64,000 nt of DNA, from NCBI RefSeq assembly GCF_902148855.1, contig NC_043978.1, positions 33,992,996 to 34,056,995 on the forward strand. Reading direction: 5' to 3'. This stretch comes from Sphaeramia orbicularis. Its lineage: Eukaryota > Chordata > Actinopteri > Kurtiformes > Apogonidae. Shown here one piece after another: positions 10,801-22,578 of this stretch. Position 1 is the stretch's first letter, and each line of letters opens with the position of its first letter. The position numbers and the translations under genes are program-made. The notes beneath the pieces were generated by a model. That model had not been told where the DNA came from. It saw only the letters and a program-made list of their open reading frames with translations, and made no database searches.

Positions 10801-13611
10801 TGATCACACCAAACTACACCAAGAAGTGGTTGTCTGAAGGGCAGCCTAAAGTCAGTGTCCTACGTTCTCAAGTTACACTCCCTTTGCCCCCTGTGCCCTC
10901 CCACTATGAGCCTGCCAAAAAGCCAGTATCTATAGGCATTAGACTGGAGATTAAACTGGAGGACTGTCCCAGTGCCCCCAGTCCCGCTGCTCTTTTGTTT
11001 CCAGCTCAGATGCCTCAGCTCCTGCCTCGTCTTTGCCTCTCCACGACCCTGATTAGGAGAAACTGCTTCATTTTCCCATGAATATTACAACACAAGCACA
11101 CTGACTGTGCACAAACACTCATGGTATTCTGACTCAGGAAGATATAACACACAGAGCTGAGATTTGTGAAATTGCAGTGATTAAAAAGAGCTCATTTCTG
11201 CACTTCCTTGGAGTGTTTCTTGTGAGGATTAGTGATGAAATCCCTCAGCATTTGCTTCTACACAGTGACAAGTGCACCCCTGTGTGGAGATACCTGCATA
11301 CAACAGACTCTAATACTGCATATTCAATGGCTACAGCACAGATTAAAAATGTATAACATATAAAATAATATGTAACATTATACAACAGATTTACTGATGT
11401 AAAACTTATTGCAAGCACTTGATGTATAAAAGTCCACTGTAAAGGATGAGGCTTCTTCTGTGAGGTTGCTGAGTTCCGTGTACTACAGCAGACATTCACT
11501 AGATGATGCTGTTACTCCAAGAACTGTCTGCTTGTTTCAGTCGGCAGCTCTAATGTTGATTCTTTTTATTTCGTCTGTCTCCCAATATGAGACCCTACAT
11601 ATCATTACAGCTTCATCAACTTTTGCATTTTGAGCAAATGTAAAATTTTAAGTGGTTAGCACCTAATGCAAACAAAGTAATTTTTTTTTTCATGTCCTGA
11701 TGCCTTTTACTTTTCATTCCATCTTCATTACACTGAATGATTTGTTTTATAAAGGACTCTCTATCGCAGAACATAATTTTACATTGTTCTGTTTAAGTTG
11801 AGGCTTTGTCAGCCAGAGGCGGTTAAACAACTGAAGGTATTTTCTTTGTTTTCTTTCATTATATCGGAGGTTACCAAGTCTTGTTCAGAAAATGTCACAC
11901 AACAAATTAATTTGAGCAAAGCACTTTGGTTCAACCAGAGGCATTTTAATTGAGTTGAGAATGCAAATTAATTTACTGAAGAAGACTGATCTAATTGAAA
12001 AGAAATGTCTATTAAAAGATTAGTGAGGTTTATTGTCTCCAGTCTCTGTCATGAACCAATTCAACTAATGTTTTAATTTCCTTAATGTTATCATTTCTGA
12101 TGTAATTGGTGCTTGGGTACCTAACAGGTTTTCCAATTAAATGTTTGGTTTTGGGCACTGACAATGTTATCACATTCGCTGACAAAAAACAGTGTACTTT
12201 TATAAAAGTGGTCAATGTTATTGTGCCCTTCTTTGTCTTCTTTTTTAAGGCATATTGTAGCTCTTTAAAATAAAATATCCAGTTTAAAATAGCCTTTCTG
12301 ACTGTCAGAATAATATGTTACCATGAGCTTAATACAAAGGTAAAAAAAAAAAAAAATCACATTTGACAGCAGATATAATTTATCCCATTTAATTTACTTT
12401 AGATGTCTAATCTGTTTTAAGACCAAGGTCTCAAAATAATCCATCTGTGATTTTTGTGATGTCACCACACTTGCTCCAGCATGTGTGTGTATGTTTTTGC
12501 GATCAGTGAGCTTTGAGTGGGTGCCTGGAAGAAAGAGTCAACGGGTTTGTGGAATTTTGCTTTGGTGGCACAACTGTGATATGAGGTCACCTCGGGCATT
12601 AGTCATTAGGAGGGAATGCATTGTGGCTGTTTTTAAGACATGGCAGTTGTCCGCATCCGCACTGACCACACAATGAATGCAGGCCTTAGAAAGTTGACTT
12701 GAATTGGCTTCAGTGAACAATGTGAACAGCATAGTTTGGGGGGACATTTAACAGCTGGCTGCTGGACATGGATTAGAGGCACCTTAGGGGCTGGGCAATG
12801 GGACACAGCATTTTCACGAGACAGTTAAATATTTACAACAAAAATCTACGTGGTGATATATTAATGTAGTGATTAGCCCCACAGAAAACCACACAACACT
12901 AGATTAATATTATAATTTAGTGCATCTTTAATTTCAATAATCATCCAGTACACCTGTGATTGAAATATGTGAAAATGGTTGTATTTTACATGACCAAAAT
13001 CTTCAACTTTACATATGATACTAAAACCCATGATAGTCACTTGCATTATTTTCTCATGCACAATCTGTCAAGCTAATGGTCTATAATAATTACAATTATA
13101 CAACATACAGCACAACAGCAGCGCATGTACATTTACACAACACACAGAGCTATGAAATTAAATGGGAATAAAAGCAAAGCAAGCTAATACTGACGGTAAT
13201 TGCCACAAAAAAAACTCTCCAGTTCAACAATCTAAATCAAGCTACACTATGAATTAATATTATTAAAAAGAATGATTAGGTTTTTGTAAACATTTTACAC
13301 ACCTACAAACTCAGAAATTTTCAGAATGTTTTGAGGCAGATTATATAAGTAAACACTAAACAATAAAATAAATCAAATGAGCATTGAAATAATATCAATA
13401 ATTGCTTCTCAAAGTAGAACATACAGCATTTCAGACTAACAGCAGTTTCTTGAGTCTTACAGATTTACAAAATGATTATATAGTCAACATCTACATTTCA
13501 CTTCACTAAAATGCACTACAAGAAATGATGAAATAATACTGTCAAGTGATTAATTTTAAAAATCATCACTGTTTTTTTGTTTTGTTCTGTTTTGTTTTTT
13601 TCCTGTTCAGC

Positions 13612-16600
13612 CTATAAGTAGGAAGACGTCTTAAACTCCTCTGGAACGTCGCTGTCCAGTTTACAGATCACCTTATATATGGCCTTTTTCCAAGACGGGT
13701 CTGAATCTTTGGCTGAAGAAATTGCGTTGTAAAACTCATGTAAGGTGATTTCTGCAACCTCCAGGAATCTGTCTGGAACCTGTAAAAGAAGGAAAAATAA
13801 GAGAGCGTATGAGTGATTCTAGAAATAATCAAACAAGTCTGAGGCGTTGTGTTGTAGTCATAAAAACATACAAAATAAAGACCTGTAGCACAATTCTTCA
13901 AACGCTCATACTGATAAAAGGGAGCTCATTTCTTTGTTCTCTGCACAGAAACTATAAATGCATTGATGCAATCATTAACTATAAATTAGCGGCCTCTTTG
14001 ATTATGTGGTCTTGTTTTCTTGAACCTAAGAGTGAGCTTTCTTTTCAGGGATTCTGTTCTGATTCAGTTGCACTTGTGAGATAATTATACAGATTAAAAT
14101 GTGAAAATTAAAATTGCTTAAATACAATTACAGATAATTTTAGCTACTTAGAGTTTATTGTAGTAAAAGTTCCCAAAAATGAGCTGTGATTTAGCTGTGA
14201 ATGTACAGCAGGATCCCTTAAAACACATCAACAAGAGAAGTCTGGGTGCAAGGGATGCTGGGAGAAACCCGCCCTGCAGCACTTGTTTCCCATCCACTGG
14301 CCAGTAAGCACAACAGTTGTTAGCACAAGTTATTTTTCTTTCCCCTCATCTCCTGACACAAAGCATCCCTGGGAAAGGAATGTCTTGGTTCCAAGGTAAA
14401 GAAAACGGTCTCGTCCTTTCCCACCAAACAGCCTTCTCCCTCGGAATCCACAGCGTCTTTCTCAGCATTCCGCATCAGTAGCAATCTCAGTCTCACTCAG
14501 GCGTACTGGTCCTCTAATCCTGAGTTGTTTTAGTGGGATTTTGCGGCTTCCTCTTCCCACAGTTTGATAAAGCATCACTCTGGAGTTTAGATAATGGCTG
14601 TAAAGACTGGGCAGCCACAGGTGCAGTGTGACACACAGGTCAGCATAAGGACATACGTGACTGCCGCCATACGCTGACTGCCTACTTCAGCAGGTTAGTG
14701 ACCACTGATAAAGGTTTCAACTCAGGTGCTTTAGGATACAAAGTCTGACTAACAAATAATTGGCAAGATCTACCTCTGGACTTTACTTGAACATCTCGAA
14801 CAATACACACTCTGGAATAAAGGAATGACTAATGGTTGACACTTACATGGAAATCGTTGGCTTTGTTGTAGTGCATGTTCAGTGCCCGGAACAGCTCAGA
14901 GTCCCTGCTGACTGTAATGTCTTTGACATCACTGATGCCGTCAACAATGGCCTGACGGGCGAACTTCTCCATCTGGATGTAGTAGAACTCCCTGAAGTTA
15001 CTGAACCACTTGATGAGCTGAGAGGTGATGCAGCGGTTGAACTAAACAAAGGAAAAAATACGTGACTTGACACCATTCATACATTCACGTGTGCATTCAT
15101 GTCGCATAAATGTCCTCAAGCAAAACAATAAAGTCCTGACAGCAGAGACGATGGTCTATAGCTGACTTTGACCTTTAACCCCCCTACAAAGGAAACAAAT
15201 GAAAAGGGAGCTTCACTGGGACATAATTGAAGTAATATGAAAATTCAATTAGAGACTTGGCTTGAGAATATAAAGACATGTTTTCAATTAAAAATCAAAT
15301 ATCGCTCTGACGCTCTGGCTTTAGAAACCCATTCTATAACTCAGTGAAAATGTGCATCTAGTACCTGTAGGGCAAAATGCCACCTGATGGTCTGTCACTC
15401 TATGTGATATTAATGGCTCTGATCTTTTCCCACCAATGTTCAGGGTGAAAAAACATCTGTCAGGGCTCTGTGTTTCTAAACTCAGTCTTGACATTAGGCT
15501 TGTTATTCTATCTCGTCATCCAGAAAGACAGAAAAAAATGCCTAAGGGCTGGGCAGGCATCAAAGACGCTTCTTCTCTCTGGTGTGGTGGGTGAGAAAGC
15601 GGCAGCATAAGGACAGAAGGAAGCTTCCCTCTCATTGACTCGGGCTGATAGGATGGAATCAGACACTGGGATTAGGTGCGCTTTTGTTCAGTGCCACTTC
15701 CCACCACCGGATTGTAAGCAAGGAGGAGACGTTCGCAGGCTGCAGCAACAGCATCCTCCCCCCTGACCCCTAGGGGTCAGAACAGATTGAAAGGCAGGGG
15801 CCCACACTGGCTCAGAGATCCAGGGCCGTGGCAGAAGGTGTGGAAATTAAAGAAAAATAGAGTAGTACAGAGGTGTTAACAAAGGAGGCAGAAGAGGGGA
15901 CACTAGTGTTATAAACAGGGAGAAATGTTGTTTCTACCTGAAAAGCATAAAAGACGGAAGAAGAGATAAATAGGATAAACAAGGGGGACTAATAACAGGA
16001 CACAGATAAGGAGACAGGAGAAAAGGCAAAAAGAGAAGATAGAAGAGGAGGCATGACACGAGACCAAGGCCAAAATACACAGGATGTTGTGTTTAGGGCC
16101 AGCACTCACAGCTCACCGCCTGGTTGCTGCCGCACAAGTCTCTAATACCAACTCTCTGTTGACACTCAATAGCAATGCCTTTCCTACAGAGTCCTTTGTC
16201 ACTCCATTTGCTGACTGGAGTGGCTTTTTTAAAGAGAGAATGCCCGTGTATCTCCCTCTGCCCCCAGGACATACTAGCAGCTCAGTGGCTTTGTTATTTA
16301 AACCCTCTGTGTTTTTGTTTCTCTCCTCCGACACACTGCTGATTTTTCTGTCCCAAACATACACTGACAAGTAGATACTGGGGAGTGAAACGTACGATGT
16401 ACTCACACCAATGGTTTGACATGAAAAATCGAGAGCAGAAAATTACCTTAACATCTGGGAAGAAGGTTTTCAGTACATTGGAGCTGGGGTAGCGGGTGTA
16501 GAAGAACATGAGCTTTGCCTTCTTCAGATGGCTGGGCGTGAGACCCTCCTGGATGTTCACATTTACGTTAAGGCGATTAAAACAGCACACAGCACACAGT

Positions 16601-19600
16601 GCAAAGTGATAGTAGACCAGAGTATTTTGTTGCCTAATCTTCAGCTAAATTGAATTTTACTAAAGAACAGCTCGGCATTAACCGGGGAGTCAATAATGAC
16701 CCTAACATGTGTTTATTGGCAAAACAGAATTACGAATTAGATTAGGGATTTTTAATTAGAGAGCAAAGCACTTCATGCCTGGCAGTTAAGACAGCTTGTT
16801 TTGAAATGTTTTTAAAAGGGATCTTATTTTAGATAAAATTATGATTAAGTCCTGAAATTGGGAAATTCTGCAAAATATAGTTGTTGTAGTTTATAAATTA
16901 GAAAAATTAGTACAAGTCTCTCAGGCTATGTAATAGTTTTTATATAATTAAATTGATTAAACTTAACTCAGTGATTATATAAAATAAAACTATATATTAA
17001 AACATACATTATATTTCCATGACAAATAAAATTCAGAAATGCAATTCCGTCTCAAGTGTTTCCCCTTTGGCAATGAAGATGCTCAGGAGCGTTTCCTCTG
17101 TAGTCCACGCCTTAGGACATAACATATCCTTATAGGGTCACCACACCATATATTTATTAGGGAACCCTAGCTTTGAAATAAGGAAGTTGGGATAAAAGAT
17201 TTATGTGGTATTGTTCAAAGAGAAGCAGAGCTCTTTGCACTATAAAGATGAAGCAAATCCTGATAGGCATCACATAATATTCCTTTCTAATGCCCTGCAC
17301 CAGAGAATCAACAAAACTGAACCCCTCTGAGACAGTTTTTAAGAACATTTTAAGTTATTTTTCTCAGTCGCAAACAACAGTAAAGGAATGACTCGTTTTA
17401 ATTTAATTCAGCTAAAGATGATGAAATGCAGATTATTATGCCAGTCATTCTGACTAGAACGACAACAACCAGATTTATGAAAAGGTTATTTCAGTTTGTA
17501 AAAAGTGAGCCAAAATCACACCTGAATACATCAACTTGTCATGGAGCATTTTTTTCTTTAAGTTCCTATGAAGCAAAAATACTGTTATCTTTACTCAAAT
17601 TCACTCATGTACATTCTGACAAAGGTATCAAACAACAAATGCTCAAGACAAGAGCTCAAGTGTTATGGTGGGGAGGCACTTGTGGTTTCCACCAGCACTC
17701 AGATGTGACCTTTTAGATGCACCACTATCACTCTGATGATGGAGAAATAGATCCTGCACCTTTTCAAGTCTGAAAAAACGGTGCTTCCTGAAACAGAAAC
17801 CGATGCTTTCTCTGCCTTTGAAAAATTGGCTTTTGTTCCTGGCAATTCTTATCAAAGCCTTGTATTCCTTTTTATTTGTCTTTTTCTGGACTTAAAGTCA
17901 TTACTCTGCTCAGATTAAAGAAGATGCTATAATTTTCTATGGGGTTAGCAAGATCAAAGAAAAAATTCTCCTTGAAGTTTGTTACTGGAACTGCCCATGC
18001 TGCTATGAACCTCAACCAGCCATTGTTCACATGGATCGCCTGAAATATAGAGTGCTTGTATAAAATCAAAAGGTAAAAGTAAATGTAGTATTTCTAAGAT
18101 CTTATACCAAACATACTCTATTTTAACTGGAATATTGTAGCAAATTTTGATTTTGGTGTAAAAAATGAAACTTCACAAAATTTAATCATTCATTTTGAAC
18201 TGTTATATTTTGTAAAACTGGAGCTGTTCTTTCAGCATACGTAACATTTGATTTTTATTTTCTGATCTTATTAAGAAAAAGAAAAAAGGTCTTCATCTTT
18301 TGGTAACAGTTAATAGTGCAAATTTTGCATTAAAACCACTGATCTTTTCAAGTGAAAGGATATGTTGAGAGACATGTAGGGGCTTCGTTCAGCCATGCTC
18401 TGCAGTTCACCGCACTCGATCTTGACATGTGGGAGACACAGGTTGTCCACAGTCACCGGCCCGAGGGTGGAGGGACGAGCATGGTGGCCTAAGTGGCTGG
18501 ACGTCACTTTAGACCTCATTGCAATGGTGTCCCAGGGCAGATCCACAGAGTCTGGTGAGGTTCTGTCCATTGATGGAGGCATACAGGGCAGGAAGTTGGA
18601 ATGTGGCCCATACTTGAGAAGGTGCTCTAGGATCTGGCTGTCGTGCAGCGGGGTGCTGTAATTAAACTGAAATGGCGTCTGATGCACAGGATAGGGTCTC
18701 TTCACTGTTGGGGTGACTGAGCTCAGTGGGGTCACTGCAGGCTTGCGGACCACCAGTGAAAGTGCTTCTGTTTGGTCCTGTGGGCTTTGGGCCTCTGAGC
18801 TTTCGTAGTACTCCAAAGAGCGTGGTTTGACTGCAGACTCCTCAGAGTGGAGCTGTTCTTGTGCACAGTTTCCCTGCTGGCTCTTCCTGTCTCCACTTGT
18901 GTTCAGCTGCATCTCTGGGGTGGAGCACATGCGCTGCTGAGGGGACAGATCTAGTCCTGTGGAAGACACCTTCTTAAACACTCTGTCCACACACTCGTTC
19001 ACAGCCCTGGAGAGCTCCTGCTTCAGGGCTTCCTGTAGATTCTGACTTTCTCGTTGGTGCACCAGATAGCCAACAATTTTCATTCTGTCCTTACACTCTG
19101 CAGTCACCCGGCCATTCTTGGTCTCAAAATCATCTTCAGGGTTTATGTAATCTGTGCTTTTTTCCAGATTGTCATGCTCAGTGGATGCAGCTATTTCATC
19201 TCTGTCATCATGTTCCCGGTCTTCCTGGTTGTAAACTTGAAGAAACTTTTCCTGCAGCTGCCGCAGTAACCTCTGCATGCTGTGGAGCTGCTCTTTCAAC
19301 TTGTGACACTCCTCATCTTTGGTATTACAGTTATCACTACTATTACTTCCAGGTCTTCGACTCACCGGTCCTGAAACGCTGTGTTCCTGATGCTGAGGTA
19401 AACGCTGTTTCCGTTTGTTCTCCCTGTATGCCTCTCTGGCCTCCCTGGTGTCTCTGACATCTGTGTCGGGCTTCTCAATGTCTCCGTGCTGCCTGCTGTT
19501 AGGAGAGCCTGCCATGACCCGGATGATATTCTCTACTCGGGCCCTTTTGGCCTGTAGGTGGTCTGTCATAGGATGCTCTCCCTCCGAGCTGACCCCGGTT

Positions 19601-19905
19601 GAGACATGAGGGTTGGGAGAGGCAGCCTCCACGGTGCTGTCCTTCGAGGAGACGCTGCTCTGGTCCTCTTGGCCAGAGTCAGCAGCAGTGGAGCCGCAAA
19701 GGTAGAAATGGCTTTCATCTAATGCCCTCTTGTTGTGAATGGTCTTACGCAAAAGTTGAGAGATGATAGATCCGCTGGAGTATGAGGCAAGAGGCTCGTC
19801 GTACATATTTCTGCGGAAGCAAGGCAGCATGACATCGGGTTTGTCATCCTCCAGGCAGCCTTCACTGGAGTTGTGCATGTTCTGGTCGGGAAGACTGAGA
19901 TTCAT
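13612..19905 (-). CDS. prox2: Prospero homeobox transcription factor (Prox2-type)
   Basis: Nuclear DNA-binding factor of the Prospero family. Coding exons: 19905-18364, 16554-16447, 15041-14847 and 13779-13612, giving 670 residues from the ATG at 19905. The long first coding exon carries the family's conserved [10 protein letters not shown] and [10 protein letters not shown] motifs. The last three exons (about residues 515-670) form the homeo-prospero domain, with [36 protein letters not shown], and [16 protein letters not shown]. The intron after the long exon is an AT-AC minor-class intron; the others are GT-AG. The acceptor of the long exon is at 19936-19937, and the frame stays open upstream into a probable first exon ending at 21521, so the true start could lie there. 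Naming as prox2 rather than prox1 rests on adjacency to dlst, as in human. The neighbour dlst is divergently transcribed. Confidence 0.93.
15763..15780. repeat. Perfect 18-bp palindrome in a prox2 intron
   Basis: CTGACCCCTAGGGGTCAG reads identically on both strands. It can be viewed as two TGACCC/GGGTCA half-sites in everted orientation with four bases between them, a nuclear-receptor-like arrangement. It lies in a GC-richer stretch of the intron between prox2 coding exons 2 and 3 of the homeo-prospero part. Confidence 0.7.
16555..18363 (-). other. U12-type AT-AC intron of prox2
   Basis: On the minus strand the exon ends ...CTCTCAAC and the intron begins ATATCCTTT, the exact minor-class AT-AC donor. 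Near the 3' end lies CCTTAAC (16567-16573), the U12 branch motif, and the intron ends in AC immediately before ATCCAGGAG. Splicing here gives [15 protein letters not shown], matching the QEGL...HLKKAK junction of Prox proteins. No GT donor gives this join. A minor-class intron is known at the corresponding place in prospero genes. Confidence 0.9.
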
Positions 19906-21448
19906 GCTCACAGAAAAATCTGGTTTGGGCTCCGGCTGCACACAAAGAAGAACCAGAGATTTGTAAAATTACAAAAACTGAAAACACACATATATATATA
20001 TATATAAACAAATAAAAAAATACTAATTAAAAGTAAGACATAAATGCACCTATAGCCTTATAGAGTGCATTTAAAAAACAAAACAAAAATGTATTTGTAT
20101 TTTCCCTTTTGGTCTTTTTCACTTCTTAATGTCTTTTATGTCTTTAAGTTTAAATGGACTTGTTGTTAAACAGTGGCATAAGAATAGACTTAGTTTGCTC
20201 TAATATTAATAGTATTTAATGTCTGCTTACGTTTTGGGTAGCAGGAAAGATAAAGTTTATTAATTTGTAAAATGAAAAATAAATCCAATAAGTATAAGTC
20301 TCAGGTAATGCTCTTTGTCTATTGCACTTATTGCAACATTCATTTGGATTTTAAAATTATTGTCACATACATAATAGAAAAATCAAAGAACTCTGCAATA
20401 TATGCCAGAGCCTCAGTTCTATTAAAAAACCCTTTAAAGTGATAGATAACATATGAGCATACTATTGTATCTTTTTATCTAAGGGCTCTTATAACGGCAA
20501 CGTAATGGATAAAAAGAATAGTTCCAAGAAATGTAGATTTAATGTTATTATTCCAGCCTATGTTGATCATGCAGAAGAGATGCCACTGTGCATACATTAT
20601 TTACAAGATAAAATACCAATACAATCTTAGGGCTTTACCTGAAGAACTTTTTAAGATGACCTTCAGAGGTTAGACACAAACATGTCATTTTGACTGACTT
20701 TAGTTCTGTCTGTATTTTTTGCAATATTCACATTCACACTCCAAGCTTCAAATGTTTTGTTAAACTAATTAAAGTTCTTTCTATTCCTACAAAATAGCAT
20801 ATATTACAGGCACAAAGTATTACATAAATATATAATTTTCCATTTCAGTCAGTTACACCTGCATGTTCATAGATCCCTTTTGCGCATTTACTATACTGTA
20901 TGTGTTTGAAATAAAAAATGCTGCTTCTGAAAGAACTTGGTTTGGTAAAATATAAATGTAGGTTCTGATGGTAAAAAGACAGATCATTTAATACCATTTA
21001 GAAGTAACGTCACTGTTTTTAGCCTCACTTTTTCATTAAGATGTGGATCAGCTACTTTGTATAGGACACTAAATTGTGAAACTCAAAAAAGAATATAAAA
21101 ATTTTGAGGTTTTTTTTTTTAAATATATAGATTACACAATTTCAAGTGAAGCCATAAATTTACCTAACAATGCACTTTTATCCAATAAAATAAAATAAAA
21201 GCAGGCAAGTGAAGCAAATTCTAAAGCCCTCACGAAACGATCACTTCAAAAAACCAAATAAAACACAGTCAAACAGGTAATTATATTGTAAAAGCATGTG
21301 TCACTAAAGTGTCAAAAACATCCACGACTGCAATATTTGTCATGAAAAAAAAAAACCCACTGATCTAACCAATTTGTTTCTGAACCGAAGTGTGCTGCAG
21401 ACATGCACTTTACCCCGCTGCTTTGAGGCTGCAGTGAAACCCCGGTAC

Positions 21449-21496
21449 AGACACACACACACACACACATACACACATATACACACATACACACAC
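21449..21496. repeat. (CA)n microsatellite beside the prox2 leader exon
   Basis: A CA dinucleotide tract with a few TA interruptions lies about 25 bases beyond the probable prox2 exon 1 donor (CAG at 21523-21521 followed by GTAAGG). It falls in the first intron. Confidence 0.9.
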
Positions 21497-21520
21497 TGCG
21501 CGGCTCTGCTGGGACCTTAC

Positions 21521-21643
21521 CTGTTGCGCTGGGACGTGCTGCTGAGCTGATGGCCTGCACACACTGAGTTGGACAGTAGGAGTGCAGGAGAGACGATGCA
21601 TCAAACGGAACTGGGGCGTGGCCATGTAAAATAAGGTGGGCAT
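21521..21643 (-). other. prox2: Probable prox2 first exon (leader, possibly coding)
   Basis: On the minus strand a strong donor (CAACAG then GTAAGG) ends an exon at 21521. An open frame from an ATG at 21643, with later ATGs in frame, runs through the donor in phase 0 and would join the long prox2 exon in frame (...[19 protein letters not shown]). It could be a 5' untranslated exon or could add about 50 residues. The peptide has no recognised Prox motif. The transcription start is not determined. Confidence 0.5.
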
Positions 21644-21699
21644 ATAAAAACGCCCATGCTTTCACTCACATAATGTCAAAAGGAGGAAAGTATTTGTTA

Positions 21700-22248
21700 G
21701 GTGTGAGTTATTAGCACTTTTTCATGTGGGTGTCTGAAGGGTTTTAAACCTGGTAGAAGGATGAATTATTGTGGGCATCAGTCATATAGATCAGTGATAA
21801 CTTCCATGAGTGAAGCTTACAAGGCTGTGGTAATAATAATTTAGAAATGACTGACCATATATAGGGGAGCGCATCAAAGATCAAAACAAACTTTGCCACC
21901 TTGCAAATTAGAAGCATACGTGTTAGTTGTTCATTTGTTTTGTTATTCATTTAGGTACATACCCCATAGGATGTGTGTTGGTTTGGTATGGTTGCTTCCT
22001 TTGCCAGGTCTCGCCTTCAAAAGACGATTCGGATCTCTATCGGACTTCCTAGTGTAAATAAAGATTAATAAGGTGTATGAAAACTTTACTGTCATCTTGA
22101 ATTCCATTAGCATAACTAAAGCATTCACACGTAAATAGATTACAATGAATAAATAAAAAAAAGCCCAGGCCCTAGAACAAAAAGTGTTAAAAAGTTTATT
22201 GCTGTTTCAGTCAAATAAATGTTAAAGGATAGAGAAAAGCTTCCTTGA

Positions 22249-22292
<44 letters not shown>

Positions 22293-22578
22293 AATGCACG
22301 CTAATAGCTAATCATTTAACAAAAAATGAAAGTAAACCAGAGTTCCTCAACTAAAACAAACAAAAAGTTGTTTTGCTTCCCCGGTTTATTCGTTATTCTC
22401 CGTTATATATTGCTGTACTGTTCGGAGACTCGCGGGCCCACAGTGGACTGTCCCGAACCCCCCTCCGGCCCGAACACTTGGTTTGTCCCATACGGCTTCC
22501 TCGCTTGTTGCGCGTGCCTGGTTGATCGGTGTGACCGGAGCTTCCCTTCCGTTGACAGGCTGCTGTCACACAGCCACC
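21700..22578. promoter_or_regulatory. Divergent intergenic region between prox2 and dlst
   Basis: This roughly 0.9-kb interval separates head-to-head genes. It holds a (GAAA)n tract (22247-22294). A GC-rich stretch from about 22430 runs up to the dlst start, including 'gcgggccc' and 'ccctccggcccg', and is the likely dlst promoter and 5' untranslated region. No TATA box was convincing. Confidence 0.5.
22247..22294. repeat. (GAAA)12 microsatellite
   Basis: Twelve near-perfect GAAA tetranucleotides lie in the intergenic DNA between prox2 and dlst. Confidence 0.95.

Larger units (their letters stand above)
8261..13611. other. Non-coding flank downstream of prox2
   Basis: No exon with family similarity is visible. 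Blocks near 8640-8830, 10550-10800 and 11820-12030 stand out as dense in AT-core homeodomain-type sites within non-repetitive sequence. Most of 12.8-13.6 kb is plain AT-rich DNA and probably includes the prox2 3' untranslated region; I could not place its poly(A) site. Confidence 0.5.

Noticed and set aside
10764-11081. 105-codon plus-strand open frame
   Set aside because: It overlaps the homeodomain-core block and has no family similarity or splice context.
17872-18069. Possible extra prox2 exon
   Set aside because: As a coding exon it does not match any Prox sequence. The direct AT-AC splice already restores the conserved junction. It is kept only as a low-interest finding.
21312-21665. 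117-codon frame rich in Cys-Val
   Set aside because: The Cys/Val run is a translation of the CA microsatellite. Only the portion upstream of the donor at 21521 is relevant, and in a different frame.
22247-22294. Direct repeats considered as a CRISPR-like array
   Set aside because: It is a simple GAAA tetranucleotide tract without spacers, in a vertebrate genome.
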